Below, piece by piece: positions 15,693 through 24,725 of a DNA stretch of 36,675 nucleotides. Position 1 is the stretch's first letter. Each line of letters opens with the position of its first letter. The notes under the pieces were generated by a model. That model worked only from the letters and a program-made list of their open reading frames with translations. It did not search any database and was not told the origin of the DNA. The DNA comes from Acidobacteriaceae bacterium (GTDB taxonomy: Bacteria; Acidobacteriota; Terriglobia; Terriglobales; SbA1), in assembly GCA_003136335.1 (NCBI GenBank), contig PLEA01000266.1, positions 422 through 37,096 of the forward strand, given 5' to 3'. Made by a program: the position numbers and the translations under genes.

Positions 15693-17042
15693 ATGGATGG
15701 CGTGAAGGAAATCGATTCGGCGGAAGCATCTGGGACCGAACAACATCTCTTGCAGCGCTTTTCTCATGGATGGCGGGCGCTGCGGCACCGCAACTTCCGG
15801 CTGTTTTTTGCGGGTCAGAGCATTTCGCTGATCGGCACCTGGATGACTCGCGTCGCCACCAGTTGGCTGATCTATCGGCTGACAGGCTCGGCGTTGCTTT
15901 TGGGACTGGTGAGCTTTGCCGGGCAGATTCCAACGTTCCTGCTGGCGCCGTTTGCCGGGGTTCTGGTCGACCGACTGAATCGACGGAAGATGCTGGTCTG
16001 GACTCAGGCTCTGGCTGGTATGCAGTCGCTCGCTCTCGCGGCGCTGACACTCGCAAAAGTCATCAATATCCACGAGGTTCTTTGGTTGAGCGTGATGCAG
16101 GGGTTGATCAACGCCTTTGACATGCCCGGACGCCAGGCCTTCCTGGTTCAGATGGTCGAGGACAAACAGGATCTGGGCAACGCGATCGCGCTTAATTCTT
16201 CCATGGTGAATACGGCGCGGCTCGTCGGGCCGGCTTTGGCCGGGATGGTTATCGGGTCGCTGGGAGAAGGATATTGTTTTCTGATCGACGGCATCAGTTA
16301 TCTTGCCGTGATCGCTTCCCTGCTCATGATGAGTGTGAATGTCGCGCAGGCAACGCCCTCTCGCGCGCCGATGCTGCAGCAACTGAAAGATGGGTGGACT
16401 TATGTGACCGGCTTTCCACCGATTCGAACTATTCTTTCGCTCTTCGCATTGATCAGCCTGATGGGAATGCCGTTCATGGTGCTGATGCCCATCTTCGCAG
16501 CCCAAGTGCTGCATGGTGGGCCGCATACGCTCGGGTTCCTGCTGGGAGCATCCGGGGTGGGTGCATTGATCTCCGCGGTGTCTCTGGCATTGCGGAAGAC
16601 GGTGCGCGGACTCACTACCATGATTCAGATTTCAGCCGCGCTGTTCGGCGTGGGATTAATTAGTTTTGGTTTATCGCGATTTCTGCCGCTGTCGTTGTTC
16701 CTGATGCTGATTGTGGGCTTCGGCATGATGCAGGGCCTGGCGGCGAGCAATACGGTCATTCAGACATTGGTGCCGGAAGATAAGCGCGGGCGGGTGATGA
16801 GCTATTACACCATGGCGTTCGTGGGCATGGCGCCGTTCGGCAGCTTGCTGGCCGGAGCGCTCGCGCACCGGTTGGGAGCACCGCACGCCGTCATGATTAC
16901 GGGGGCGTTTTGCGTTGCGGGATCGGCGTGGTTCACGACACAGCTGAAGTCGATCCGGAAAGTCATGCGGCCGATTTATGTTGAGATGGGAATCATCAGA
17001 AGTAATCTGGAGCCGGCTATGGAAGATCAGGTCGGGCGGTGA
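15693..17042 (+). CDS. MFS transporter, EntS-like exporter family
   Basis: 449 residues with about 10-12 transmembrane helices. The N-terminal LRHRNFRLFFAGQSISLIGT and the loop APFAGVLVDRLNRRKMLV (the MFS A-like motif between helices 2 and 3) match the TMEffector/EntS group of proton-driven exporters. The second half has PEDKRGRVMSYYTMAFVGMA, also typical. Family members export siderophores or drugs; no siderophore genes are nearby, so the substrate is unknown. The ATG at 15693 gives a short cytoplasmic N-terminus of about 28 residues before the first conserved block. The upstream 226-base spacer has small inverted repeats (CCGGCT/AGCCGG near 15555) but no gene. Confidence 0.9.
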   Translation: MDGVKEIDSAEASGTEQHLLQRFSHGWRALRHRNFRLFFAGQSISLIGTWMTRVATSWLIYRLTGSALLLGLVSFAGQIPTFLLAPFAGVLVDRLNRRKMLVWTQALAGMQSLALAALTLAKVINIHEVLWLSVMQGLINAFDMPGRQAFLVQMVEDKQDLGNAIALNSSMVNTARLVGPALAGMVIGSLGEGYCFLIDGISYLAVIASLLMMSVNVAQATPSRAPMLQQLKDGWTYVTGFPPIRTILSLFALISLMGMPFMVLMPIFAAQVLHGGPHTLGFLLGASGVGALISAVSLALRKTVRGLTTMIQISAALFGVGLISFGLSRFLPLSLFLMLIVGFGMMQGLAASNTVIQTLVPEDKRGRVMSYYTMAFVGMAPFGSLLAGALAHRLGAPHAVMITGAFCVAGSAWFTTQLKSIRKVMRPIYVEMGIIRSNLEPAMEDQVGR

Positions 17043-17210
17043 AGGAAAACGCCGTCACAGAACGGCAGGCGGGCCCACCCTTGCGCCAATACAAGTGAGG
17101 CTGCCCTATCCTGTCACGGTTTTCGACGGATGGGCATCGCGAGCGCATGAACAAGGAGCCGCTTGCTTCCTCCGTGCGCGTGACGTGCCCTGATACCATC
17201 AGCCGTAACT

Positions 17211-17242
17211 CCCACCTTTCGAACAAAACCACGAAAGGTGGG
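17211..17242. repeat. Perfect inverted repeat, 11-bp arms
   Basis: CCCACCTTTCG (17211-17221) and CGAAAGGTGGG (17232-17242) are exact reverse complements around a 10-base loop. It lies between convergent genes. There is no T-tract, so it is either a dispersed repeat or a T-less terminator. Confidence 0.8.
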
Positions 17243-17317
17243 GCAGCCTCATTCGCGGTGCTCCATGGAACTAATTGAAGCAAGGATGGGCCAGCCGCCG
17301 GCTGTGACAGGCGAACC

Positions 17318-17440
17318 TCAAGCGCTAAAGCGCGCATATTTCCTGGGACGTACGGCACGACTGAAGTTATGCCCTGAAGTCATGCCCTTCCCAAAACTGC
17401 CTTCCCCAACTACCCTTCCCAAAACGACCCTTTCCCAAAC
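17318..17440. repeat. Palindromic interspersed repeat, degenerate copy with short tandem tails
   Basis: It shows the family layout: AGCGCTAAAGCGC, spacer, GGCACGACTGAAGT and a second GAAGTCATGCCCTTCCCAAAA, followed by two more degenerate tails (CCTTCCCCAACTACC, CCTTCCCAAAACGACC). The tail appears to have been duplicated several times. Confidence 0.65.
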
Positions 17441-17451
17441 TCGCTCCAATC

Positions 17452-19203
17452 TCATTTTGCTTTCTGTTCCGCGATCCACTTGTCCGTGCGGGCTTCGAGG
17501 AGATCGAGTGGCAGGGTTCCGCCGTCGAGCATCTCGTCGTGGAAGGTGCGGATGTCGAACTTGGGACCTAACTCCTTCTGAGCGCGGTCGCGGAGTTCGC
17601 GGAATTTGAGTTGGCCGAGTTTGTAACTGAGGGCTTGCGCGGGCCATGCGATGTAGCGGTCGGTTTCGGACTGGATGGTGGGCTCATCTACGGCTCCGGA
17701 CTTGCGGAAAAAATCTACGACCTGATCGCGGGTCCAACCTTTGGAATGGATTCCGGTGTCGACCACCAGACGGACGGCGCGGAAAAGCTCGGAAGAGAGG
17801 CGGCCGTAGTCGGAGACGGGATCGTTGTAGAAGCCGACTTCTTTGCCGAGTTGTTCGGAATACAGGGCCCAGCCTTCGATGTAGGCGTTGAAGCCCAGAC
17901 CGTGCAGGCGGAACTTGGGCAAGCCGCTGAGCTGCTGCTGGACGGAGAGCTGCATGTGATGGCCGGGAATGCCTTCGTGGTAGGCGGTGGCCTCGTCGTC
18001 GATGAGCGTGCGTTCGGCGAATTTGGAAGTTGCGACCACGACGCGGCCGGGGCGCTTGCCGTCCGGCGTGCCGGTGACGTAGTGCGTGGCGGCGGCGGAC
18101 TGAAAGGCAGGGATGGCTTCGACCGTGACCGGAGACTTCGGAAGCAGGGTGAAGAGTTGCGGGAGCTTGGGCTCCATCTGCGCGATGTAGCGACGGAAAT
18201 CGTCGAGGATCTGTTCGGCCGAGGTTGGAATGTATTTGGGGTTGGTTTTGAGCGAGGCGCGGAATGAGGCGAGATCGGCGAAGCCTTCTTTTTTGGCGAT
18301 GGCCGTCATCTCGGTCTGGATGCGGTCGATCTCGCGCAGGCCGAGCTGGTGAATCTCGTCCGGCGTCATGTGAGTGGTGGTGCGGGCGTAGATGTCGTTT
18401 TGATAGCGCTTCTCGCCATCCGACAGAGAAGTGATGGAGAGAGTGGTTCGGCCCGCGGGGGCGTATTCCGTGCGCAGAAAGGTCGCGAACGTTTTGTAGG
18501 CGGGGATGACGTCGGTGTTGATGGCGTCGGTGATCTGCTGCGTCAGGCGCTTCTGATCTTCGGGAGAAATGCTGGCCGGATATTTTCTTGTAGGCAGAAG
18601 AAACGGGTCGGCGTCGATGATGCCTTCACATTGAACCGGGAGCTTTTCGAGGAGAAAGCGGACCGGCATTAACCTGTCCTTCATTCCGGCGCGAAGGACT
18701 TCGGTGGTCTGGGTGAGGACGCGCGGAATCTGGTGAAGACGGGCGATATAGTCCTCGTAGTGCTTCACGGAGTCGAGAGGGACGGAGAGCGGCAGATCGG
18801 CGAGGCCGGTGTGGACGCCGTTCTGCTGGTTGATGGGCATCTCGTACTCTTTGAGATCGTAATCGGTGATGCGCTGCTGCAGGACTCTAACCATCAGGTC
18901 GCGGGAGAGCTGATCCTGGTCGGTGAAGCCGGTACTTGGGATGGCTTCGAGACGGGCGAGGAAGGCCTCGTCAGTCTTGTGATATTCCGCTATGGCTTCT
19001 AGTGAGCGCTGGGCGAGCTTCTCGTTGTAACGGTAATCGCCGAAGGCGGTGGCGCGTTCGGGAAAGGTGCGCAGGTCGGACTCGTACTGCTCGTCGAAAA
19101 GCGCATTCTGAGCGGCGACGCGGTCGGACACCGGTTTCACGTTTTGGGCGAAAGCACAAACGGCTATGAACAGAACGAGAAAGAGAATCTGGTGAAGGCG
19201 CAT
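17452..19203 (-). CDS. Exported DUF885-family metallopeptidase-like protein
   Basis: 583 residues from the ATG at 19203 (MRLHQILFLVLFIAVCAFAQ), chosen because it begins a clean signal peptide; codons further upstream lack a signal. The central zinc-binding motif HEGIPGHH (about residues 409-416) is followed by YIEGWALYSEQLG, whose Glu would be the third ligand as in DUF885 proteins. Members are thought to be gluzincin-like carboxypeptidases or dipeptidases acting outside the cytoplasm, but few are characterised. Length and motif order are typical of the family. The gene is monocistronic and faces the MFS gene across a repeat-filled spacer. Confidence 0.9.
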   Translation of the reverse strand: MRLHQILFLVLFIAVCAFAQNVKPVSDRVAAQNALFDEQYESDLRTFPERATAFGDYRYNEKLAQRSLEAIAEYHKTDEAFLARLEAIPSTGFTDQDQLSRDLMVRVLQQRITDYDLKEYEMPINQQNGVHTGLADLPLSVPLDSVKHYEDYIARLHQIPRVLTQTTEVLRAGMKDRLMPVRFLLEKLPVQCEGIIDADPFLLPTRKYPASISPEDQKRLTQQITDAINTDVIPAYKTFATFLRTEYAPAGRTTLSITSLSDGEKRYQNDIYARTTTHMTPDEIHQLGLREIDRIQTEMTAIAKKEGFADLASFRASLKTNPKYIPTSAEQILDDFRRYIAQMEPKLPQLFTLLPKSPVTVEAIPAFQSAAATHYVTGTPDGKRPGRVVVATSKFAERTLIDDEATAYHEGIPGHHMQLSVQQQLSGLPKFRLHGLGFNAYIEGWALYSEQLGKEVGFYNDPVSDYGRLSSELFRAVRLVVDTGIHSKGWTRDQVVDFFRKSGAVDEPTIQSETDRYIAWPAQALSYKLGQLKFRELRDRAQKELGPKFDIRTFHDEMLDGGTLPLDLLEARTDKWIAEQKAK

Positions 19204-19465
19204 AGGTATGCAGGGTACCAGAGGGCATTGACGATGGCGACCAAGTTCCGACACCAAGTTCCGATCCAAAGTCGGAATTTGCTCACCGGATCTCCCGGCT
19301 TTCTTCTGGAGGCAATGCCAGGGTCGCGGTGCTGGTGTGCATGGCTTTCGTACTTTGCGTTCCTAAGCTCGGAGAAAATCTGAGCTAACCGATAGCCAAA
19401 TCAGTACTTATATTACGTCTGTGTTTGGCAATTGAGATGCACGTGGCAGCACGTTGACAGCATGT

Positions 19466-20033
19466 TCAGATCTCTTTTTGCTGGCGCGTTGTTTCTATCG
19501 ACGATAGCGGCGTGCCAGAGTGCAACTCCGGCCGGCATTCCTTCACCTGATTCAGCTCTGTCCGCCAATCCTCTTTTGATCTGTTTCGGTCACCAGCACT
19601 GTTAGGAGACAGCGTTCCTCCTGCAGGGAGTCTCGGCCTTAATGGCTGCACCCCGGTAAACCACCTCTCCCTCGAAGTCAACCAGGCGCCAGTTCGCCAA
19701 GCGTCGGCAAATTCCCCGGACTTCCCCGAAGCGCCCTCCGCATTCGAAGCCTCAAACGCGCACAACTCTTGGCTTGTTCCCCAACTCGTCGAGAACTTAG
19801 TAGTAGACGGTAAGTTCAAACTGATCCCGATATCATCGCTAATGATATCTCCGTCGCTATATGAGACCGCGTATACGCCAGAGTAGTTGATAACGAACGA
19901 GTCCCGTCGTCCCGTAGCCTGTTCCGTTAGCTACGCTAACTTCTTGTGCAACACTATTCAGCGCTGTGAAGAAGCTCATCACTAGCAGCAAGCCGAACCA
20001 ATTTTTGGCTTTTATATTCTCCTGTAGTTTCAT
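19466..20033 (-). pseudogene. Probable secreted protein of unknown function, frameshifted
   Basis: From the ATG at 20033 the minus strand encodes a signal peptide (WFGLLLVMSFFTALNSVAQE). The frame then breaks near 19902-19915, and a plausible mature sequence continues in the next frame (DSFVINYSGVYAVSYSDGDI, ISDDIGISLNLP and onward) to the stop at 19466. The span of 568 bases is one over a multiple of three, consistent with one extra base. The early mature part resembles small surface or PEP-CTERM-like proteins, but I cannot name a family, and the last third reads like random sequence, so the 3' end may also be damaged. A short opposite-strand frame at 19462-19605 with a lipobox-like start overlaps it, and I cannot exclude that one being the gene. 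Confidence 0.4.
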
Positions 20034-20483
20034 TCCCGACCATTGTAGGCCTTTCTGCTCTTTGAACCCTCAACTACCCATTGATCTCGCCAGGATTGCA
20101 AAAAGCCCCTTTCATTCCTCGAGTCGTAAAAAATCGCCGTCGCCGGAGTGTAGATCCGCGTCCGCCAACCCCACTGGAACACCCCTGGAAACTCAATTGG
20201 AAGCTCTTGGGCCGCTTCTGGTCCCCTCCGGCTAGGGTTTCTACCCCCCGGGGGTGGATTCGTTTGGATTCGCTTATGCGCAACGATGTCCCTGAACGGG
20301 CTACGGATCGGATTATGAGTGCAGAACAGCAGACCGTCGCGAAGTTCCCCGAAGTTCAGGATGCAGTACACGGGCATCTGCTTTCATGCTAGGCTTTAGA
20401 GGTCTGTAACACATCTTACGCCGGACCCCATTCTGGGCGTCGGTCTCTTGTGCAATCTGATGATTGATTTCAGAGGTCGTCCC
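20034..20483. other. Unassigned stretch upstream of the Zn-ribbon/cpaF genes
   Basis: 450 bases with overlapping open frames on both strands (20030-20377 minus, 20081-20392 plus) but no recognisable protein. It contains a C6/G5 palindrome near 20248-20258. It may be a remnant of a mobile element or an ancient repeat. The promoter for the Zn-ribbon/cpaF genes should be in its last 100 bases. Confidence 0.35.
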
Positions 20484-20663
20484 ATGCTTGCTTTCAAACC
20501 GAAATTCCCGACCTGCTCAATCTGCAACGAGCCTGTAGAACTTGAAACCACGAAGTTTGATGAAGCCGGGAAACTCATCCACGAAGAACGCTGTGTACTG
20601 AAAGGCCTGAGAAAGGCTATGACTGCGTCCGTTACGGCTCGGGAAGGGTATCCCACGCAATGA
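20484..20663 (+). CDS. Small CxxC (zinc-ribbon-like) protein, translationally coupled to cpaF
   Basis: 59 residues from the ATG at 20484 (MLAFKPKFPTCSICNEPVEL), chosen over an in-frame ATG at 20448 because an AGAGG lies about eight bases upstream and because the codons before it look non-coding. Two cysteines (C11 and C14) form a CxxC, with H and C residues later (HEERC), enough for one zinc site. Its TGA overlaps the next ATG (ATGA at 20660-20663), so the two proteins are probably made together. I do not recognise a named family. It might be a regulator or accessory factor for the ATPase, but that rests only on the overlap. Confidence 0.6.
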   Translation: MLAFKPKFPTCSICNEPVELETTKFDEAGKLIHEERCVLKGLRKAMTASVTAREGYPTQ

Positions 20664-22030
20664 ACAATCATCCTTCTATCTATCCGACTACCACATCGAC
20701 CATCGTTAACCCACCGACTTCTGCCGACACGAGAAAGTATGGCGGGTCCGACTTTCGCACCTATCAGGAGCTAAAAAACGGAATCCATCGCTACCTGCTA
20801 AATAAGGTGGACTTGGAAAGAATTGATGCGGTCCCGGACGACCAAACACGATCGCAAGTATTTGCCGTGATCCAAGGGGCCGTGTCGCAAATCAAAGCTC
20901 CTTTCAGTGGTCCTGAAAGGGAGCATTTATCACTGGAGATCCTGGACGAAATGTTTGGCTTGGGCCCACTGGAGCCATTGCTGCAAGACCCGACTATCAG
21001 CGACATCTTGGTTAACGGCTCCAAAGAAGTTTACGTTGAGCGTGCCGGTATTCTGGAAGAGACCAAGATCATATTCAAGGATGACGCGCACCTGATGCGC
21101 ATCATCAATAAGATTGTGTCCGCCATTGGACGACGCGTGGATGAGTCGTCGCCGATGGTGGACGCTCGACTCGCTGACGGATCCCGTGTCAATGTGATCA
21201 TTCCGCCCCTGGCGATTGACGGTCCTCATCTTTCGGTCCGGCGTTTTGGCAACACTCCGATTACAGAAGATGGCCTCCTGGCCAATCAGACCCTGACTGC
21301 ACCGATGCTGGCATTGTTGAAGGCAGCGGTGGCGGCCCGACTCAACATCGTGGTTTCAGGCGGTACGGGCGCCGGGAAGACCACGTTACTGAATGTGCTC
21401 TCCGGCTACATTTCTCCTAAAGAACGTATCGTCACGATCGAAGACTCGGCAGAACTGCAACTGAAGCAACGTCATGTGGTCCGGTTGGAATGCCGGCCTC
21501 CCAATGCGGAAGGCAAGGGAGCCATTCAAGCACGACAACTCGTGATCAACAGCTTACGGATGCGTCCCAACCGGATCGTCGTCGGCGAGGTGCGCGGCGA
21601 GGAAGCTCTTGATATGCTGCAAGCGATGAATACAGGCCATGACGGATCACTTACCACGATTCACGCCAATAGTCCTCGGGATGCTATCGCCCGCATGGAA
21701 ACCTTGGCCATGATGGCGAACCTGAACCTGCCCGAAAGAGCCATCCGAAAACAGATCGCGTCGGCGGTTTGTTTAGTTCTTCAGATTGCACGCTTCAGCG
21801 ACGGAACGCGCCGTCTCACACATATCACCGAAATCACCGGCATGGAAGCTGACATCGTCAGCATGCAGGACATATTTGTGTTCGAGAAACAAGGGGTTTC
21901 GTCCCAGGGGCGCCTGCTCGGAAATTTCACTGCCACAGGCATCAGACCCAAGTTCGCCGAAAGACTCAAAGCCTTTGGTTTTGACCTGCCGTCAGATATG
22001 TTTGACCAAACTAGCAGACACTCGAAATGA
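20660..22030 (+). CDS. cpaF: Solitary CpaF/TadA-type secretion ATPase
   Basis: 456 residues of a hexameric secretion ATPase that powers type IVb (Flp/Tad) pilus assembly. The N-terminal domain (about 85-200) contains [20 protein letters not shown] and [20 protein letters not shown]. The core has Walker A GGTGAGKT (234-241), the Asp box TIEDSAEL with E261/D262, Walker B RIVVGE with E310, and the His box [12 protein letters not shown] (326-337). All catalytic motifs are intact. There is no tadB, tadC, tadV or flp gene beside it; instead it overlaps a Zn-ribbon gene upstream and a short frame downstream, both by ATGA. It either serves a pilus system encoded elsewhere or a different secretion machine. 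Confidence 0.93.
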   Translation: MNNHPSIYPTTTSTIVNPPTSADTRKYGGSDFRTYQELKNGIHRYLLNKVDLERIDAVPDDQTRSQVFAVIQGAVSQIKAPFSGPEREHLSLEILDEMFGLGPLEPLLQDPTISDILVNGSKEVYVERAGILEETKIIFKDDAHLMRIINKIVSAIGRRVDESSPMVDARLADGSRVNVIIPPLAIDGPHLSVRRFGNTPITEDGLLANQTLTAPMLALLKAAVAARLNIVVSGGTGAGKTTLLNVLSGYISPKERIVTIEDSAELQLKQRHVVRLECRPPNAEGKGAIQARQLVINSLRMRPNRIVVGEVRGEEALDMLQAMNTGHDGSLTTIHANSPRDAIARMETLAMMANLNLPERAIRKQIASAVCLVLQIARFSDGTRRLTHITEITGMEADIVSMQDIFVFEKQGVSSQGRLLGNFTATGIRPKFAERLKAFGFDLPSDMFDQTSRHSK

Positions 22031-22221
22031 AATCTTTACTTGCAGTACTTGCTTGGAGCGTTTCTTTAGGCCAGACTAACCAATCCGCATGCCCTAACCC
22101 CTTGGATACGTTGCGGACACGGGTTGGGATTGTTGACCGAGCGGACGCGAATTTACACTCGATGAGTTGTTCGCTTGTTCCCCGGGATCAGTTTGAACTT
22201 ACCTGTCTTACCCTAGCCTGA
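22027..22221 (+). CDS. Short frame overlapping the end of cpaF (doubtful)
   Basis: 64 codons beginning with an ATG that overlaps the cpaF stop (ATGA at 22027-22030). The first 15 residues ([15 protein letters not shown]) resemble a signal or membrane segment; the rest has several Cys (SACPNPLD, MSCSLVP) and no recognised fold. It may be the truncated start of a third gene of the cpaF operon, with the remainder lost when the element decayed. The ATGA overlap is the main support. Confidence 0.35.
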   Translation: MKSLLAVLAWSVSLGQTNQSACPNPLDTLRTRVGIVDRADANLHSMSCSLVPRDQFELTCLTLA

Positions 22222-22256
22222 GTACCCCTTTTACCCGACTTATTTTTCAAAACGCT

Positions 22257-22532
22257 TCAGAAACTCGTCGAAGTGTAGGAGTTTTGCTCTGACGTATCCT
22301 GTCTTCTCGGCCACGGGTGAAGTCTGTGAAGGAACTTGTCGTCAGAAACAATCTCGTCCACGTATTGCAACGCCGGAATGAGATGAAACTTGTTCGATCT
22401 GACTGTTCGGGTCGGTGCGGCCACGCCAGCCCATTCGTGATCTGAAATCGCAGCCTCAATCGCACGCGTCGGGATTGAATTGATGTCAGCACGTTCGACG
22501 TACTCCGCCGCCAAGTCTCGGGGAATTTCTAG
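22257..22532 (-). other. Unidentified open-frame fragment
   Basis: The minus-strand frame here (IPRDLAAEYVERADINSIPT, RAIEAAISDHEWAGVAAPTR and onward, ending at the stop at 22257) has a protein-like composition. It has no start of its own: the frame runs on rightward antisense to the integrase remnant. It may be the 3' part of a gene whose beginning was replaced. I do not recognise it. Confidence 0.3.
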
Positions 22533-22748
22533 GCCGTTCGGAGGCGCACCTTTGCCACGAATGCCCAGAGCCACGGAAACGCGAAGGACGTACAGGCCCA
22601 TCTGCGGCACAGCGACATTGGAACCACGCTCAACGAGTACAACCAAGCGATCCCGGAGAGTGTGCGCAAGCTGGTTAACGCCGTGGCCGATGACGTGATG
22701 GCCAGCAAGATTGCAGCGATCCCGCCGGTGACGAAGAGAATTCAGTGA
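22533..22748 (+). pseudogene. C-terminal remnant of a tyrosine-family integrase
   Basis: After an in-frame TAG the plus strand reads VRRRTFATNAQSHGNAKDVQ, then AHLRHSDIGTTLNEYNQAIP and ESVRKLVNAVADDVMASK. These are the end of a phage-type integrase: the RRTFAT box with the second catalytic Arg, the L.H motif (LRHSDI), and the nucleophilic Tyr in LNEYNQ. The first catalytic Arg and the N-terminal DNA-binding domains are missing, so it is inactive. It ends 68 bases before the 3' end of tRNA-Gly and points towards it, the usual layout of an element integrated at that tRNA, with the element extending leftward. Confidence 0.8.
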
Positions 22749-22816
22749 ACTCCAAACATTTTGCACACGATTGCGTCACACAGCTTTTCAACTCCATCGC
22801 TAACTGATTGAAAAGA

Positions 22817-22891
22817 TGGAGCGGGAGACGGGGATCGAACCCGTGACATCCAGCTTGGGAAGCTGGCGTTCTACCGCTGAACTACTCCCGC
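22817..22891 (-). tRNA. tRNA-Gly (anticodon CCC)
   Basis: Minus-strand cloverleaf: acceptor GCGGGAG/CTCCCGC, anticodon stem CCAGC/GCTGG with loop TTCCCAA (anticodon CCC), T-loop TTCGATC. The discriminator is T73 and the CCA is encoded at 22817-22819. Its 3' end faces the integrase remnant, so it is a probable former attachment site. Confidence 0.95.
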
Positions 22892-22997
22892 TCAGAGGCT
22901 GTCCACGACGTTAGATTATCACCGGAGTCGACCAGCCACAACCGCTACCTTGTGGACAAAGCCTGTGCCCCTGCATTTTCTGCGCACCTGCATTAGT

Positions 22998-24683
22998 ATG
23001 TTCATTCGCTCGAGGACGTCCAACAACATGTTCAGAAAAGCTTCATCCTCCGTGTCTACCGCCGACCGTCGCTCATTTCTGCAGACCGCTGTGACTACCA
23101 GCGCGGCCGCCGTGCTCTATCCCGCACTGAGCGCGGGCCGGGAGATCATTTCGTCGCCCGTTCCGCAGCCTGTGAACGTCAAGCCGTTCGAACTGGATGA
23201 GATCACTATCCCGGAATTGCAGGATGGAATGAAGTCCGGAAAATTTACAGCCCGCTCGCTGGTGGAAAAATACCTCGTCCGCATCGATGAGATCGACAAG
23301 CGTGGTCCGGCGGTGAACGCGATTATCCAACTCAATCCGGATGCACTCTCCATTTCCGAAGCGCTTGATCAGGAGCGTAAGGCCAAGGGTGCGCGAGGTC
23401 CGTTGCACGGCATCCCGGTGCTGATCAAAGACAACATCGATACCGCGGATCGCATGATGACCACGGCCGGGTCTCTGGCCCTTGTCGGCTCAAAACCGCC
23501 CAAGGATTCTTTCGTGGCGCAAAAGCTGCGTACGGCGGGGGCGGTGATCCTGGGCAAAACGAATCTCAGCGAGTGGGCGAACATCCGTTCCAGCCACTCG
23601 GTCAGCGGATGGAGCGGACGCGGTGGCCTGACGAAGAATCCCTATGCGCTCGATCGTAATCCTTGTGGATCCAGTTCCGGCACGGGCGCGGGCATTTCCG
23701 CAAACCTGGCCGCCGCGGGCATTGGGACGGAGACCGACGGGTCCATCGTCTGTCCCTCGTCATCGAACGGGCTTGCCGGGATCAAGCCGACGGTGGGCCT
23801 GTTCAGCCGCGGCGGAATCATTCCGATATCGCATAGCCAGGACGGCGCGGGCCCGATGTGCCGCACGGTACGCGACGCGGCGATTCTTCTGGGTGCGCTT
23901 ACTGGCGTTGATCCCGACGACGCGGCGACAGCGGCAAGCACGGGCAAATCGCAAACCGACTACGCGCAGTACTGCGATCCCAATGGCCTCAAAGGCGCGC
24001 GCATCGGGGTGGCGCGAAAGTATTTCGGCTTCAACGATGCCGTCGACGCGCTCATGGAGCAGACACTCGACGTAATGAAGAAGCAGGGCGCGACGCTGCT
24101 CGATCCCGCCGACATCGCAACTCTCGGAAAGTTCGACGAGAGCGAACTGCTCGTCTTCATGTACGAACTGAAAGCCGACCTCAACGCCTACCTGGCGCGA
24201 CTCGGCCCGGGCGCGCCTGTGCGCACCTTACAAGACATCATTGACTTCAATGAACGCAACCGGCAAAAGGAGATGCCCTACTTCGGGCAGGACTTGTTCC
24301 TGAAAGCACAAGCGAAAGGCCCACTTACTGAGAAAGAATATGTGGATGCGCTTGCCAAGAATCATCAACTGGCCCGCACCGAAGGCATCGACGCGCTCAT
24401 GGATCAGTATCATCTTGATGCCATCGTGGCTCCCACGGGTGGTCCGGCTTGGCTCACAGATCTGATCAATGGGGACCACTCGGCCGGAGGCAGCTCCAAT
24501 GCAGCCGCGGTCGCGGGTTATCCTAACATCAATGTGATCGCCGGTTTTCTTTCCGGCTTGCCGGTGGGCATCTCATTCTTTGGCCGCGCCTGGAGCGAGC
24601 CCACTTTAATCAAGTTGGCGTACTCCTTCGAGCAAGCCACGAAAGCCCGGCAGGCGCCGCGGTTCATGACTAGCATTGGATAG
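22998..24683 (+). CDS. Tat-exported amidase (amidase-signature family)
   Basis: About 561 residues. The amidase-signature Ser-cisSer-Lys triad is visible: Lys144 in GIPVLIKDNID, the cis-Ser in NPCGSSSGTGAG (about S226) and the nucleophile Ser249 in GTETDGSIVCPS. The N-terminus has a twin-arginine motif (DRRSFLQTAV, residues 23-32) followed by a hydrophobic run (TTSAAAVLYPALSA), so the folded enzyme is probably exported by Tat. Exported members often hydrolyse peptide amides or aryl amides; the substrate is unknown, and GatA is excluded by the signal and the lack of gatB/gatC. The start is uncertain: ATG at 22998 or 23031, or a GTG at 22950; none has a good ribosome-binding site, but all keep the Tat signal. 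Confidence 0.9.
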   Translation: MFIRSRTSNNMFRKASSSVSTADRRSFLQTAVTTSAAAVLYPALSAGREIISSPVPQPVNVKPFELDEITIPELQDGMKSGKFTARSLVEKYLVRIDEIDKRGPAVNAIIQLNPDALSISEALDQERKAKGARGPLHGIPVLIKDNIDTADRMMTTAGSLALVGSKPPKDSFVAQKLRTAGAVILGKTNLSEWANIRSSHSVSGWSGRGGLTKNPYALDRNPCGSSSGTGAGISANLAAAGIGTETDGSIVCPSSSNGLAGIKPTVGLFSRGGIIPISHSQDGAGPMCRTVRDAAILLGALTGVDPDDAATAASTGKSQTDYAQYCDPNGLKGARIGVARKYFGFNDAVDALMEQTLDVMKKQGATLLDPADIATLGKFDESELLVFMYELKADLNAYLARLGPGAPVRTLQDIIDFNERNRQKEMPYFGQDLFLKAQAKGPLTEKEYVDALAKNHQLARTEGIDALMDQYHLDAIVAPTGGPAWLTDLINGDHSAGGSSNAAAVAGYPNINVIAGFLSGLPVGISFFGRAWSEPTLIKLAYSFEQATKARQAPRFMTSIG

Positions 24684-24725
24684 GACTAAAATGGAGTCAG
24701 CTTGAGAGTAAGCAGGAGGTCATCC

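Larger units (their letters stand above)
17043..17451. other. Repeat-containing spacer between convergent genes
   Basis: About 400 bases without a gene. It holds a perfect inverted repeat (17211-17242) and a degenerate palindromic-repeat array (17318-17440). Both could act as transcription barriers between the MFS and DUF885 genes, which converge here. Confidence 0.6.

Noticed and set aside
20030..20392. Overlapping frames on both strands containing Pro/Arg-rich translations
   Set aside because: No start signal or family; composition suggests a non-coding repeat or remnant. Left as unassigned.
22817..22891. Search for a direct repeat of the tRNA-Gly 3' end to the left as the other edge of the element
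   Set aside because: I found none by eye between 17 and 22.8 kb; the edge may be lost, too diverged, or outside what I could compare.
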